From NCBI RefSeq assembly GCF_001457815.1, contig NZ_LN898219.1, positions 375,166 through 439,165 on the forward strand: a stretch of 64,000 nt of DNA, read 5' to 3'. How positions within the stretch are numbered: position 1 is the stretch's first letter; each line of letters starts with the position of its first letter. This document shows, in pieces, positions 23,705 through 32,550 of the stretch. The notes beneath the pieces are model-generated. The model ran no database searches. It was not told where the DNA came from and saw only the letters and a list, made by a program, of their open reading frames with translations. This stretch comes from Vitreoscilla massiliensis (GTDB lineage: Bacteria > Pseudomonadota > Gammaproteobacteria > Burkholderiales > Neisseriaceae). Position numbers and translations under genes: made by a program.

Positions 23705-24547
23705 ATGAAATTAGTACGTTTTGGCGCCAAAGGCGCAGAAAAACCCGGCATTATTGATGTTACAGGCCGCATTCGTGATTTAAGCGGCGTGGTGACCGAC
23801 ATCAATGGTCATGTGTTGGCACATGAATTGGACAAAATCCGCGCGGTCGATGTGAACACTTTGCCCTTGGTAGATGAAGGTGTGCGCTATGGCGCTTGCG
23901 TGGGCAATATTGGCAAGTTTATTTGCATCGGTTTGAATTATTCTGATCACGCCGCCGAAACCGGCGCCGCCATACCTGAAGAGCCAATTGTGTTCAACAA
24001 ATGGACCAGCGCCATTGTCGGCCCGAATGACAATGTGGAAATTCCACGCCATTCTCAAAAAACCGATTGGGAAGTGGAATTGGGTGTGGTCATAGGCAAA
24101 GACGGTCGCTACATCGACAAGGCCGATGCCATGGATTATGTCGCCGGCTATTGTGTGATTAACGATGTGTCTGAACGCGAATACCAAATCGAACGCGGTG
24201 GTACTTGGGACAAAGGCAAGGGCTGCGACACGTTTGGTCCGATAGGCCCTTGGCTGGTAACACGCGATGAAATCGCCGACCCGCACCAATTGCACATGTG
24301 GTTGGAAGTCGATGGCAAACGCTACCAAGACGGCAACACCAACACTATGATTTTTGATGTGCCCACCATCATCAGCTATTTAAGCCAATTCATGAGTTTG
24401 CAAGCAGGCGATGTGATTTCCACCGGCACCCCTCCGGGCGTGGGCTTGGGTCAAAAGCCGCCAGTGTATTTACAGGCCGGCCAAGTGATGCGTTTGGGCA
24501 TCGCTGGCTTGGGTGAGCAAGAGCAACACGTGATACAGGCACTCTAA
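23705..24547 (+). CDS. FAH-family hydrolase, probable 2,4-diketo-3-deoxy-L-fuconate hydrolase
   Basis: 280 residues. The fumarylacetoacetate hydrolase core is seen in FICIGLNYSDHAAE, then DWEVELGVVIGKDGRYI (metal-binding Glu and Glu), GYCVINDVSEREYQIERGGTWDKGKGCDTFGPIGPWLVT (Asp, Lys), and ISTGTPPGVGLGQKP. These enzymes cleave 2,4-diketo-3-deoxy-L-fuconate to pyruvate and L-lactate, ending the pathway with Mg2+ or Mn2+. The start at 23705 is chosen for AGGA 9 nt upstream; an earlier in-frame ATG would overlap the previous gene. A DUS copy lies inside the gene near 23760 and another near 24470. Confidence 0.9.
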   Translation: MKLVRFGAKGAEKPGIIDVTGRIRDLSGVVTDINGHVLAHELDKIRAVDVNTLPLVDEGVRYGACVGNIGKFICIGLNYSDHAAETGAAIPEEPIVFNKWTSAIVGPNDNVEIPRHSQKTDWEVELGVVIGKDGRYIDKADAMDYVAGYCVINDVSEREYQIERGGTWDKGKGCDTFGPIGPWLVTRDEIADPHQLHMWLEVDGKRYQDGNTNTMIFDVPTIISYLSQFMSLQAGDVISTGTPPGVGLGQKPPVYLQAGQVMRLGIAGLGEQEQHVIQAL

Positions 24548-24736
24548 AGCGCGCTGAACCACACTCAAATCGCATAAGAAGTGTGGTCACGCAACAATAC
24601 CCCAACAACAAAGGAGAAGTAAGCCAAACAAGGCTTACAGGCCGCTTGCGCCTGTTGGTTTGGCACGCTGCTTCTTTGTTACCTCATACTCGCGGCGGCA
24701 AACGGGTTTTGCCGCGCACAACAAAGGTGAAACAAG
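24548..24736 (+). promoter_or_regulatory. Leader between the hydrolase and fuconate dehydratase genes
   Basis: 189 bp without a gene. It holds a DUS (about 24635-24648), a long-loop stem ACCACACT/AGTGTGGT (24558-24587) and a tight hairpin CGGCAAA-CGGG-TTTTGCCG (about 24695-24713) shortly before the next start. An AAAGGAGAAG site near 24610 has no start codon after it. The structure could attenuate or stabilise the operon message. Confidence 0.4.
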
Positions 24737-26029
24737 ATGACAGTGATTACAGCAACGGTGATTACCGATTTGGAAGTGTTGGACGTGCGTTTTCCCACTT
24801 CGACCCAATTAGATGGCTCAGATGCCATGAATCCCGACCCAGATTATTCTGCGGCCTATGTGATCTTAAAAACCAATAATCCCGAACTCAGTGGCCATGG
24901 CTTGACGTTTACCATCGGTCGCGGCAATGAAATTTGCTGCGCGGCGATAGAGGCGATGCGCCATTTGGTGGTGGGTTTGGACATAGACGAAGTGCGCGCG
25001 AATCCAGCCAAAATGTGGCGCGAACTCACTTCCGACAGCCAATTGCGTTGGATAGGTCCAGACAAAGGCGCGATGCATTTGGCCACCGGAGCAGTGGTAA
25101 ATGCGGTGTGGGACTTGTGGGCCAAAGTCGAAGGCAAACCGGTGTGGCAATTGGTGGCAGAAATGTCGCCTGAGCAATTGGTTGAGTGCATAGACTTCCG
25201 TTACATCACCGATTGCATCACTCCAGACGAAGCCTTGCAATTGCTCACTCAGCAAGCGGCTGGTAAGGCTGAGCGCTTACAAAACCTGATGGCACAAGGC
25301 TATCCGTGTTACACCACTTCAGCTGGCTGGTTGGGCTATAGCGAAGAAAAATTGGCGCGTTTGTGCCAAGAAGCGGTGGACGAAGGCTTTAATTACATCA
25401 AGCTCAAAGTCGGTCGCAATTTAGAAGAAGACAAACGCCGCGTGCAAATCGCCCGCGATATCATCGGCCCAGAGCGCAATCTGATGATAGACGCCAACCA
25501 AATTTGGGAACGCGACGAAGCCATTGCTTGGGTCAAAGAATTGGCGTTTGCTCAGCCTTGGTTTATTGAAGAGCCGACCAGCCCCGATGATGTGGAGGCG
25601 CACCGTGCCATTCGTGAGGCGATCAAGCCCATCCAAGTGGCCACTGGCGAGATGTGCCAAAACCGCATCATGTTCAAACAATTCATCATGCGCGAAGCCA
25701 TTGATGTGGTACAAATCGATGCCTGCCGCATGGGCGGGGTCAATGAAGTATTGGCAGTGCTGCTGATGGCGGCCAAATACGGCCTGAAAGTGTGTCCACA
25801 TGCCGGTGGTGTCGGTTTGTGCGAATACGTACAGCATTTGTCCATGATTGATTATCTGTGCTTCGCCGCCACCAACGAAGGCCGCGTGACCGAGTATGTC
25901 GACCATTTGCACGAGCATTTTATCGAGCCTTGCGACATCCAAAACGCCGCTTACATGCCGCCTAAATTGCCGGGTTTCTCCATCGAAATGAAACCCGAGT
26001 CTTTACAACAATACTTGTTCCGAGGTTAA
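24737..26029 (+). CDS. L-fuconate dehydratase (enolase superfamily)
   Basis: 430 residues, the usual length. The N-terminal capping domain starts VITDLEVLDVRFPTS and includes GHGLTFTIGRGNE. In the barrel, the K-x-K motif is in NYIKLKVGRN, the metal ligands are Asp in MIDANQIW, Glu in WFIEEPTSP and Glu in VATGEMCQN, and the general acid/base His is in KVCPHAGGVG. These match the Xanthomonas L-fuconate dehydratase and human ENOSF1. The enzyme converts L-fuconate to 2-keto-3-deoxy-L-fuconate. AAAGGTG lies 7 nt before the ATG. It is the most diagnostic gene for assigning the operon to fucose. Confidence 0.93.
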   Translation: MTVITATVITDLEVLDVRFPTSTQLDGSDAMNPDPDYSAAYVILKTNNPELSGHGLTFTIGRGNEICCAAIEAMRHLVVGLDIDEVRANPAKMWRELTSDSQLRWIGPDKGAMHLATGAVVNAVWDLWAKVEGKPVWQLVAEMSPEQLVECIDFRYITDCITPDEALQLLTQQAAGKAERLQNLMAQGYPCYTTSAGWLGYSEEKLARLCQEAVDEGFNYIKLKVGRNLEEDKRRVQIARDIIGPERNLMIDANQIWERDEAIAWVKELAFAQPWFIEEPTSPDDVEAHRAIREAIKPIQVATGEMCQNRIMFKQFIMREAIDVVQIDACRMGGVNEVLAVLLMAAKYGLKVCPHAGGVGLCEYVQHLSMIDYLCFAATNEGRVTEYVDHLHEHFIEPCDIQNAAYMPPKLPGFSIEMKPESLQQYLFRG

Positions 26030-26094
26030 AAAAACATGCCAGTACCGGTGCCACAGAAGCACTGGGCTGGCTGCTGCTCACAAAGGAGAGAGCG

Positions 26095-27420
26095 ATGAGC
26101 ACAGTGGTACAGAATCCCCATTTGGCCTCAGCCTTGCACAAAAGCAAAACCAAGCTGTTGCCCTTAATCGTATTGATGTTCGCCTTGGCGATGTTAGACC
26201 GCTCCAATGTCGGCTTTGTGAAGACGTATTTGCAAACCGATGCCGGCATCGATGCCGCTGCTTATGCTTTGGGCGCGGGCATATTCTTCATTGGCTATGC
26301 TTTGTTTGAAGTACCGAGCAATCTGATTTTACACAAAGTCGGTGCACGGCTGTGGCTCAGCCGCATCATGGTCAGCTGGGGCATCGTCTCCATCGCCATG
26401 ATGTTCATTCGCGATACCACCAGTTTTTATATTTTGCGTTTCTTATTGGGTTTGACCGAGGCCGGTTTCTCGCCTGGGGTGGTCTTGTACCTGACGTATT
26501 GGTTTCCAAACCGTTTTCGCAGCCAAGCCTATGGTTGGTATTACTTGGGTGTGCCGATTGCCTTGATGTTGGGCGGGCCGTTCACCGGCTGGTTGCTCGA
26601 CATGACACCGGTGATGGGTTTGCGCAATTGGCAATGGATGTTTTTGGTGCAAGGCGTGCTGACCGTGGCCGTGGGTGTGTTTGCCTTTTTCTGGTTGGTA
26701 AGCCGGCCTGAACAAGCCAAATGGCTGACGAGAGAGGAAAAGCAAGCCTTGGCAGATGAATTTGCCCAAGATGCACCGCAAGACGCGCATGCGCACGCTG
26801 GCAAAAGCGTGGCAGCTACTTTCAAAGACGCAACGGTGTGGCGCTTCGTGGCGATTTACTTCTCGATTCAAATGAGTGTGTACGGCGTGTTGTTTTATTT
26901 GCCGAGCAAATTGGCGGAATTGATGGGCGTGAAAGTCGGCCTGCAAGTGGGTTTGGTCAGCGCCATCCCGTGGCTGTGCACCTTGTTGTTATTGCCGGTG
27001 ATGACCAAATTGGCGGATAAAAACCGCAATTGGCGGCACATGGCGATGGCGATGTTGGCGTGTGCGGTAGCGGGCATAGGCTTGGCGACGCAAATGCACT
27101 CTGTGGTGACGTTTGTCATGGCGATTACCTTGGCCATCATCGGTTTCATCATCGTGCAGCCACTGTTTTGGAATTTACCGACTCAGTATTTGCGCGGTCG
27201 TTCTGCTGCCGCAGGTACGGCTTTGATTGGGGCTTTGGGTAATTTGGGTGGTTTTGTGGCGCCGAATTTGAAAAATTGGGCTGAGCAAATGTTTCAAAAT
27301 GATTATGCCGGTTTGTTGGCTCTGTCTTTGGTGGGTGTGGTGGGCTTGATTTTGTTGGCGACTTTGCGGCATAAAGCCACTCCCACAGTAAAGATGACAA
27401 AGGAATACAGTCATGATTGA
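26095..27420 (+). CDS. MFS transporter, anion:cation symporter (ACS) type
   Basis: 441 residues, about 12 membrane segments. The first carries LDRSNVGFVKTYLQ, the hallmark of the ACS branch (hexuronate, tartrate, phthalate porters). Other marks are GYALFEVPSNLILHKVGARLWLSRIM and RFLLGLTEAGFSPGVVLYLTYWFP. Such carriers move organic anions, so beside FucP it probably imports an acid sugar such as L-fuconate or a related uronate-like compound. It is preceded by AAGGAGAG and overlaps the lactonase gene by 8 bp, so it is co-translated with the pathway. Confidence 0.87.
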   Translation: MSTVVQNPHLASALHKSKTKLLPLIVLMFALAMLDRSNVGFVKTYLQTDAGIDAAAYALGAGIFFIGYALFEVPSNLILHKVGARLWLSRIMVSWGIVSIAMMFIRDTTSFYILRFLLGLTEAGFSPGVVLYLTYWFPNRFRSQAYGWYYLGVPIALMLGGPFTGWLLDMTPVMGLRNWQWMFLVQGVLTVAVGVFAFFWLVSRPEQAKWLTREEKQALADEFAQDAPQDAHAHAGKSVAATFKDATVWRFVAIYFSIQMSVYGVLFYLPSKLAELMGVKVGLQVGLVSAIPWLCTLLLLPVMTKLADKNRNWRHMAMAMLACAVAGIGLATQMHSVVTFVMAITLAIIGFIIVQPLFWNLPTQYLRGRSAAAGTALIGALGNLGGFVAPNLKNWAEQMFQNDYAGLLALSLVGVVGLILLATLRHKATPTVKMTKEYSHD

Positions 27421-28297
27421 CAGCCACATTCACTTTTGGCGCTACCAAGCGGCCGAATTTCCGTGGATAGACGAGGGCATGGCCGTGCTCAAGCAAGACT
27501 TTTTGCCGGAGCATTTGTTGGCCGCCAGCAATGGCCAAGTCGAAGCGATGGTGGCGGTGCAAGCGCGCACTTCTTGGGCGGAAAATCAATATTTGGTCGA
27601 TTTGGCGGCGACCGAGCCGCGCTTACAAGCGGTGGTGGGCTGGTTTGATTTTGATGGCGAGGTAACGGCGCAATTAAAGCGGGCGCAAGACTTGCCCTTA
27701 ATCAAAGGTTTTCGCCACTTGATACAAGACGAGGCCGACCCCAGCGCGTATTTGTTGACACACAGCGGTTTGAATCAGGCTGTGCCGCGTTTACAGGCCG
27801 CTTCTTTGGTGTACGAGGTCTTGGTACAGCAAGCCGATTTGGCGGCAGCGCTGGCATTTTGTCAGCGTCATGATAATCACTATTTGATTGTTGACCATAT
27901 GGCCAAGCCGGTGTTTGGTGATGCGGCGGCGTTTGCACATTGGCACCACCACATGCAGGCGTTGGCGGCTTTGCCACATGTATTGGTCAAAGTGTCGGGT
28001 TTGGAAACCGAAGCCGGTGTTGGCGCGACTGCTGCAGATTTGCAGCGCCATGTGGACAGCGTTTACCAAATGTTTGGCGCCGAGCGTTTGCTGTGGGGCT
28101 CGAATTGGCCAGTCGCTCAATTGACCCACAGTTACAGCGACTTATTGCAGCATGCCCACACCTTGACCCAAACATGGTCGGCCAGCGAGCGTGCGGCCTT
28201 ATTTAGCGACACGGCGCGGCGCGTTTACCAATTGAACACCCTATCAAATACAGACAACACACAAAGGACACACAATGGATTTGCACTTGCAAGATAA
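27413..28297 (+). CDS. Amidohydrolase-family L-fucono-1,5-lactonase
   Basis: 294 residues of the Amidohydro_2/COG3618 family. The metal-binding start is MIDSHIHFW, followed by GFRHLIQDE, the Asp/His segment VDHMAKP, LVKVSGLE and the closing RLLWGSNWPV with the catalytic Asp replaced by Asn in this local motif (SNWP is usual in these lactonases, as SDWP or SNWP). It hydrolyses L-fucono-1,5-lactone to L-fuconate. It overlaps the gene before by 8 bp and the next gene by 23 bp. The last dozen residues (after about 282) look like readthrough rather than conserved protein. Confidence 0.88.
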   Translation: MIDSHIHFWRYQAAEFPWIDEGMAVLKQDFLPEHLLAASNGQVEAMVAVQARTSWAENQYLVDLAATEPRLQAVVGWFDFDGEVTAQLKRAQDLPLIKGFRHLIQDEADPSAYLLTHSGLNQAVPRLQAASLVYEVLVQQADLAAALAFCQRHDNHYLIVDHMAKPVFGDAAAFAHWHHHMQALAALPHVLVKVSGLETEAGVGATAADLQRHVDSVYQMFGAERLLWGSNWPVAQLTHSYSDLLQHAHTLTQTWSASERAALFSDTARRVYQLNTLSNTDNTQRTHNGFALAR

Positions 28298-29051
28298 GGT
28301 TTACATCGTCACCGGCGGCGGCGCGGGCATAGGCGCGGCCATCAGCCTCACTTTGGCACAAGAAGGCGCGATACCGGTGATTTTCGGCCGTTCGCCTTTG
28401 CAGGCGGATTTTCAGGCCGCATTGAGCGCACAAGCGCAAGAATTTGCGTTTTACCAAGTCGATGTGACTGATGAAGCGGCTTGTGCAGCAGCCATCGCCG
28501 CCACGGCCACGCGTTTTGGCCGCATTGATGGCGTGGTCAACAATGCCGGCGCCAATGACAACGTCGGCTTGGACGCCTCGGTCGATGCTTTTCGCGCCTC
28601 TTTGGAAAAAAACCTGATTCACTATTTCACCATCGTGCACCACGCCTTGCCGCATCTGAAACGAAGCCGCGGCAGTGTTGTGAACATAGGCTCCAAAACC
28701 GCGGTCACCGGCCAAGGCCAAACCAGTGGTTATTGCGCGGCCAACGGTGGTCGCTTGGCCTTAACCCGCGAATGGGCAGCGGCTTTGTTACAGGACGGCA
28801 TCCGCGTCAATGCGGTGATACCGGCCGAAGTGATGACGCCTTTGTACGAAAAATGGATTAACAGCTTTGACAATGCGGCCGAAAAACTCGCCAACATCAC
28901 CGCCAAAATTCCCTTGGGCCAACGCATGACCACCAGCAATGAAATCGCCAATACGGTGGTGTTTTTGCTGTCGGAGCGCTCATCGCACACCACCGGTGAA
29001 TGGCTGTACGTCGATGGCGGCTATACCCATTTAGACCGCGCTTTGTCCTAA
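28275..29051 (+). CDS. SDR protein, probable L-fucose dehydrogenase with altered catalytic site
   Basis: 258 residues. The cofactor motif TGGGAGIGAA, VNNAGAND and NIGSKTAVTGQ (catalytic Ser) are all present, and LALTREWA is typical of bacterial L-fucose/L-galactose dehydrogenases. The position of the YxxxK pair reads YCAANGG: Tyr153 is kept but the essential Lys157 is Asn (codon AAC at 28743-28745). Related enzymes have Lys here. The reaction would be L-fucose plus NAD(P)+ to L-fucono-1,5-lactone (step one after mutarotation). Unless a second dehydrogenase serves, the substitution should cripple the step; the rest of the gene shows no decay. Confidence 0.85.
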   Translation: MDLHLQDKVYIVTGGGAGIGAAISLTLAQEGAIPVIFGRSPLQADFQAALSAQAQEFAFYQVDVTDEAACAAAIAATATRFGRIDGVVNNAGANDNVGLDASVDAFRASLEKNLIHYFTIVHHALPHLKRSRGSVVNIGSKTAVTGQGQTSGYCAANGGRLALTREWAAALLQDGIRVNAVIPAEVMTPLYEKWINSFDNAAEKLANITAKIPLGQRMTTSNEIANTVVFLLSERSSHTTGEWLYVDGGYTHLDRALS

Positions 29052-29061
29052 GGAAACAATC

Positions 29062-29403
29062 ATGAGCCGCTATTGTTTGGCGCTGGATTTGGTCAACGAT
29101 GCCAGCCAAATTGCTGCCTATATTGAGCAACACCAACGCATTTGGCCAGAAATCGCCGCCCACATTCGCGCCACTGGCGTGACCGAAATGGAGATTTGGC
29201 ATTTGGGCACGCGCTTGTTCATGGTGATGGATGTCGATGGGTCATACAGCGCCGAACGTGCGGCGGCCTTGGCCGCGAGCACCCCTAAAGTGGCCGAATG
29301 GGAAGCGCTGATGTGGACTTACCAAGTACCCACGCCTTGGGCGCAAGAGGGTGAAAAATGGGCCCTGATGACGCAAATCTTTGCCTTGAACGCGCAAGCC
29401 TGA
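29062..29403 (+). CDS. L-rhamnose/L-fucose mutarotase family protein
   Basis: 113 residues of the RhaM/FUCM-II mutarotase family. The start YCLALDLVND is followed by YIEQHQRIWPEIAAHIRATGVTEMEIWHLGTRLFMVMD, where the His, Tyr and Trp residues of the small ferredoxin-like barrel occur. WEALMWTYQVPTPWA then closes the fold. In this operon it should interconvert alpha- and beta-L-fucose ahead of the dehydrogenase. It starts 10 bp after the previous stop, with AAGGAAAC upstream. Confidence 0.9.
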   Translation: MSRYCLALDLVNDASQIAAYIEQHQRIWPEIAAHIRATGVTEMEIWHLGTRLFMVMDVDGSYSAERAAALAASTPKVAEWEALMWTYQVPTPWAQEGEKWALMTQIFALNAQA

Positions 29404-29564
29404 CTGCGTAAGCCTGAAAAATGCCGCTGCAATAGGCCGTCAAAACGCAGAGCGCCAAGATAGCGCGCCGGCCTGAAACACAGCAGCACATGCAAGACCT
29501 GTTTGATCCGCAACACCACAACAATATTTGCACCATAAAACCAACAAAGAGAAATGAGGAGAAA

Positions 29565-30830
29565 ATGAATAGCAAAGCCAGTAGCAGCAGTGCTGACAGC
29601 AGTTTTCTGAAAGCCAGCATTACCGACCCCAAATACCGTTTGGGCTTTATTTTGGTGACCACATTGTTTTTCATGTGGGGCTTGTCGTATGGCTTGGTCG
29701 ATGTGTTGAACAAGCACTTTCAAGAAGCCTTACACATCACCAAAGCCCAATCAGGCTTGATACAGGCCGCTTATTTTGGCGCGTATTTTGTCATCGCCTT
29801 GCCGGCGGGGATATTCATCTCCAAAAAAGGCTATAAGGCTGGCATCATCATGGGCTTGTCTTTGTATGCCTTGGGCGCTTTGTTGTTTGTGCCGGCATCG
29901 GGTGTGATGAGTTTTGGTTTCTTCTTGTTCGCCTTATTCGTATTGGCCTTGGGCTTGGGCTTCTTGGAAACTGCGGCCAATCCGTATGCGTCGGCCTTGG
30001 GCGACCCTACCACCGCCGAAACGCGTTTGAATTTGTCACAATCGTTTAATGGCTTGGGTCAGTTTTTTGGCCCATTGATAGGCGGCATGTTTTTCTTTGA
30101 AGGCAAGGAAGCGGCGGCCAATGGCGGCGGCGCGGGCGCGGTGACGCTGACCTATGTCGGCATCGCCATTGTGGTCATCGCCTTGATTGCGATGTTTGCC
30201 AAAACCAAATTGCCAGACTTGCGCGAAGCCGAAGCGGCGTTGGACGCACAAAACGCGGGCAAACAAAACCAGTCTTTGCTTGCACACAAAGAATTTGTGT
30301 GGGGCGTGGTGACCTTGTTCTTCTATGTGGCGGCACAAGTGGGCGTGGGCGCGTTTTTCATCAACTTGGCCACCGAAACCTGGCAAGGCTTGAGCACGCA
30401 AAAAGCCTCATATTTGTTGTCGATTGCGATGTTGGCCTTCATGTTTGGCCGCTTTATCAGCACCGGTATCATGACCAAAATCCCCGCTGCCAAATTATTA
30501 AGCATTTATGCGGTGATTAACGTGCTTTTGTGCGCGGTGGTGATGACGGGCATGGCTGGCGTGTCGACTTATGCGGCGATTGCGATTTTCTTCTTCATGT
30601 CCATCATGTTCCCCACCATCTTCGCGATGGGGGTGAAAAACTTGGGCTCGCAAACCAAAATCGGCAGCTCGTTCATGATCATGGCCATTGTGGGCGGCGC
30701 CATCATGCCTTACTTCATGGGCAAAATCGCCGACGGCCAACACACGGCCATGGCCTATGTGTTGCCCTTGCTGTGCTTCATAATCGTGGTGGTGTACGGT
30801 GCGCTGTATCCAAAATTAAGCAAAGCTTAA
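29565..30830 (+). CDS. fucP: L-fucose:H+ symporter FucP
   Basis: 421 residues, 12 membrane segments of the FGHS/FucP family. FFMWGLSYGLVDVLNKHFQ in helix 1 carries the Asp equivalent to E. coli FucP D46, and LGLGFLETAANPYASALG holds the Glu equivalent to E135; both are required for proton-coupled fucose uptake. NLSQSFNGLGQFFGPLIGG is another family mark. The start at 29565 is set by GAGGAG 4 nt upstream; upstream in-frame codons are not needed. It is the last gene of the operon, ended by a DUS stem-loop, and gives the clearest evidence that the substrate is L-fucose. Confidence 0.93.
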   Translation: MNSKASSSSADSSFLKASITDPKYRLGFILVTTLFFMWGLSYGLVDVLNKHFQEALHITKAQSGLIQAAYFGAYFVIALPAGIFISKKGYKAGIIMGLSLYALGALLFVPASGVMSFGFFLFALFVLALGLGFLETAANPYASALGDPTTAETRLNLSQSFNGLGQFFGPLIGGMFFFEGKEAAANGGGAGAVTLTYVGIAIVVIALIAMFAKTKLPDLREAEAALDAQNAGKQNQSLLAHKEFVWGVVTLFFYVAAQVGVGAFFINLATETWQGLSTQKASYLLSIAMLAFMFGRFISTGIMTKIPAAKLLSIYAVINVLLCAVVMTGMAGVSTYAAIAIFFFMSIMFPTIFAMGVKNLGSQTKIGSSFMIMAIVGGAIMPYFMGKIADGQHTAMAYVLPLLCFIIVVVYGALYPKLSKA

Positions 30831-30848
30831 GCAGAGTGTGTGTAGTAG

Positions 30849-30881
30849 GTTTACAGGCCGCTTGATGCGGCCTGTAAGCTT
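30849..30881 (+). terminator. DUS inverted pair ending the fucose operon
   Basis: GTTTACAGGCCGCTTGATGCGGCCTGTAAGC type hairpin: facing DUS copies (AA- and AT-forms) with a 3-4 base loop, 19 bp after fucP. It lacks a long T-run but is placed as a terminator. Confidence 0.8.
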
Positions 30882-30992
30882 TATCACAAAGGCATTACAC
30901 CCAAAGTCGTATTATCTGCACTTCGTGCTGGCTAGCTATCGAGGACTGCATGGCTCAGTTACACTGCTGGCATTGTGTGCAAGGAGTGGGTG

Positions 30993-31478
30993 ATGAAAGC
31001 TTTATTCTTGTGTGTGTCAGCGTTGCTGCTGGGCGCGTGTCATTGGGGTAATACCTCGGCCAACAATGCCATCAGCAGTGTGCCGCGTGGCAGCAGCTTA
31101 GACACTTCGCTGTATCGCTTGAGCGATTTTCAAGCCTTGAATTGGGGCAAACAAGCCGATGGGCGCTTGTTGTTGCAAATCCAAACCCGGCCTGTGCCTG
31201 CGTTTTGGCCGGCTGGCATCAATTATGAAGTCAAAAACAACACGCTGTTTGTGTCGGTACAAAAATGCATGGCCAAATTCCCTTGTCCTGTACAAGCGCG
31301 TTTTCAAACCTTGAACGATAATGAGCTTAAAACCACGCCGCTGTTGGCCACAGCGCAAGCGGGTGCGATGGTGCAACAAGTATTGCTGCCTGAATTGCCG
31401 GTACAGCAAGTGGTGATGTTGTTAATGGGCAATGAACAAGTGTATCCGGTGGCCTTAATGCCCAAAGTCGGCCTGTAA
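30993..31478 (+). CDS. Putative lipoprotein of unknown function
   Basis: 161 residues. The signal LFLCVSALLLGAC is a clear lipobox with Cys at about 16. The mature part has two Cys (KCMAKFPCPVQARF) likely to form a disulfide, and otherwise beta-rich sequence. I do not recognise the family. AAGGAG 6 nt upstream fixes the ATG at 30993. The stop TAA is part of a DUS, so the protein ends Gly-Leu. It is a single gene between the fucose operon and the nitrilase. Confidence 0.75.
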   Translation: MKALFLCVSALLLGACHWGNTSANNAISSVPRGSSLDTSLYRLSDFQALNWGKQADGRLLLQIQTRPVPAFWPAGINYEVKNNTLFVSVQKCMAKFPCPVQARFQTLNDNELKTTPLLATAQAGAMVQQVLLPELPVQQVVMLLMGNEQVYPVALMPKVGL

Positions 31479-31495
31479 ACATACAGGCCGCTTGT
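31469..31495. terminator. DUS inverted pair overlapping a stop codon
   Basis: CGGCCTGTAAAC-ATACAGGCCGCTTG with almost no loop. The first copy supplies the TAA of the lipoprotein gene. Confidence 0.8.
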
Positions 31496-31554
31496 ATTAA
31501 AACAGCGATAAACAAGCAGTGCTGTCTTGTTGGTTCAGACAGCACTGCTGGGGT

Positions 31555-32520
31555 TTACAGTGTCGTATCGGCTGTTTGCGGTACTGCGTCGGCGCTGAAA
31601 TCCACCGCATTTCTGGCACTGGTGTTGACGTGTAAATTGAAAATATCCGGGCGAGAGTAGTGGCCGGTGGCATCGAAATCCAAATTGGTTTGCTGGGTCA
31701 TGGCCAAATCAATGTCGGCATACAGTTCGGTTTCGGCATCAAACACCGGCCCTGCCAAGACTTCACCATACGGACTGATGATGCAGCTGCCACCGCGCAT
31801 CAAATAGTCGTCGGCACCGATATTGTCCAAATCAAACTGCGCCTGAAAATAATCTGGATATTCATGCAGCTTGATGGCTTGGCAAGCGGACAACACAAAT
31901 ACCCGGCCTTCTAAGGCAATGTGCACCATGGAGCTGAGCCACGTCGGGCGATCGTCGGCAGTCGGCGTGCAATAAATCTCCGTGCCTTGGGCGTACATGG
32001 CTTGCCGCAGCGCCGGCATGTAGTTTTCCCAACAAATAACGTTTCCTATACGCCCCATCGGCGTGTCGACAGTTTGCATGGTAGAGCCATCGCCAAAGCC
32101 CCAAATCAAACGCTCCAAACCGGTTGGCATCAGTTTGCGGTGTATGCCGACGATGCCTTTATTGGGCGCCAAAGTGACAGCGGTACAGTACAAGGTGCGG
32201 CCGAGTTTTTCGATGATGCCCATCACCACATGCACATTGGTTTCGCTGACTTTTTGTGCCAACAAGGCCAATTCAGGGCCATCCAAACTGACAGCGCCAG
32301 CGACATAGCGTTGGTATAACTTGCGCCCGTCGTTGTGGCGCGTGCCAACGACGCTGCCAAAATGGCTGCCTTTGGGATAACCACCCAAATAGGCTTCGGG
32401 AAACACTGCCAATTGAGCTTGCGCCGCACTGACGCGTTCTAAAATTTGGCCTGCTTTTTCCACGCTTAACATCGGTTCAAATGGGATAGCGGCGGCTTGG
32501 ATAACGGCGACTTTGGTCAT
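31555..32520 (-). CDS. Nitrilase (carbon-nitrogen hydrolase)
   Basis: 321 residues. The catalytic triad is visible: Glu in AVFPEAYLGGYPKG, Lys in IHRKLMPTGLERLIWG, and Cys in NVICWENYMPALR. The YLGGYPKG and CWENYMP forms are those of true nitrilases (EC 3.5.5.1, branch 1), which turn nitriles into acid and ammonia, rather than amidases. A second Glu in the loop (MRGGSCIISPYGEVLAGP) follows. It lies just after an MHS-type transporter in the same direction (31-bp gap), with a divergent LysR gene beyond, so it probably belongs to a small nitrile or amide utilisation unit. AAGGAACC precedes the ATG. Confidence 0.9.
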   Translation of the reverse strand: MTKVAVIQAAAIPFEPMLSVEKAGQILERVSAAQAQLAVFPEAYLGGYPKGSHFGSVVGTRHNDGRKLYQRYVAGAVSLDGPELALLAQKVSETNVHVVMGIIEKLGRTLYCTAVTLAPNKGIVGIHRKLMPTGLERLIWGFGDGSTMQTVDTPMGRIGNVICWENYMPALRQAMYAQGTEIYCTPTADDRPTWLSSMVHIALEGRVFVLSACQAIKLHEYPDYFQAQFDLDNIGADDYLMRGGSCIISPYGEVLAGPVFDAETELYADIDLAMTQQTNLDFDATGHYSRPDIFNLHVNTSARNAVDFSADAVPQTADTTL

Positions 32521-32550
32521 GATGGTTCCTTAATGTGGTGGTTGTATGGG

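Noticed and set aside
26443..26946. Antisense frame inside the ACS transporter gene
   Set aside because: Shadow of a well-supported membrane protein gene; His-rich and without start signal.
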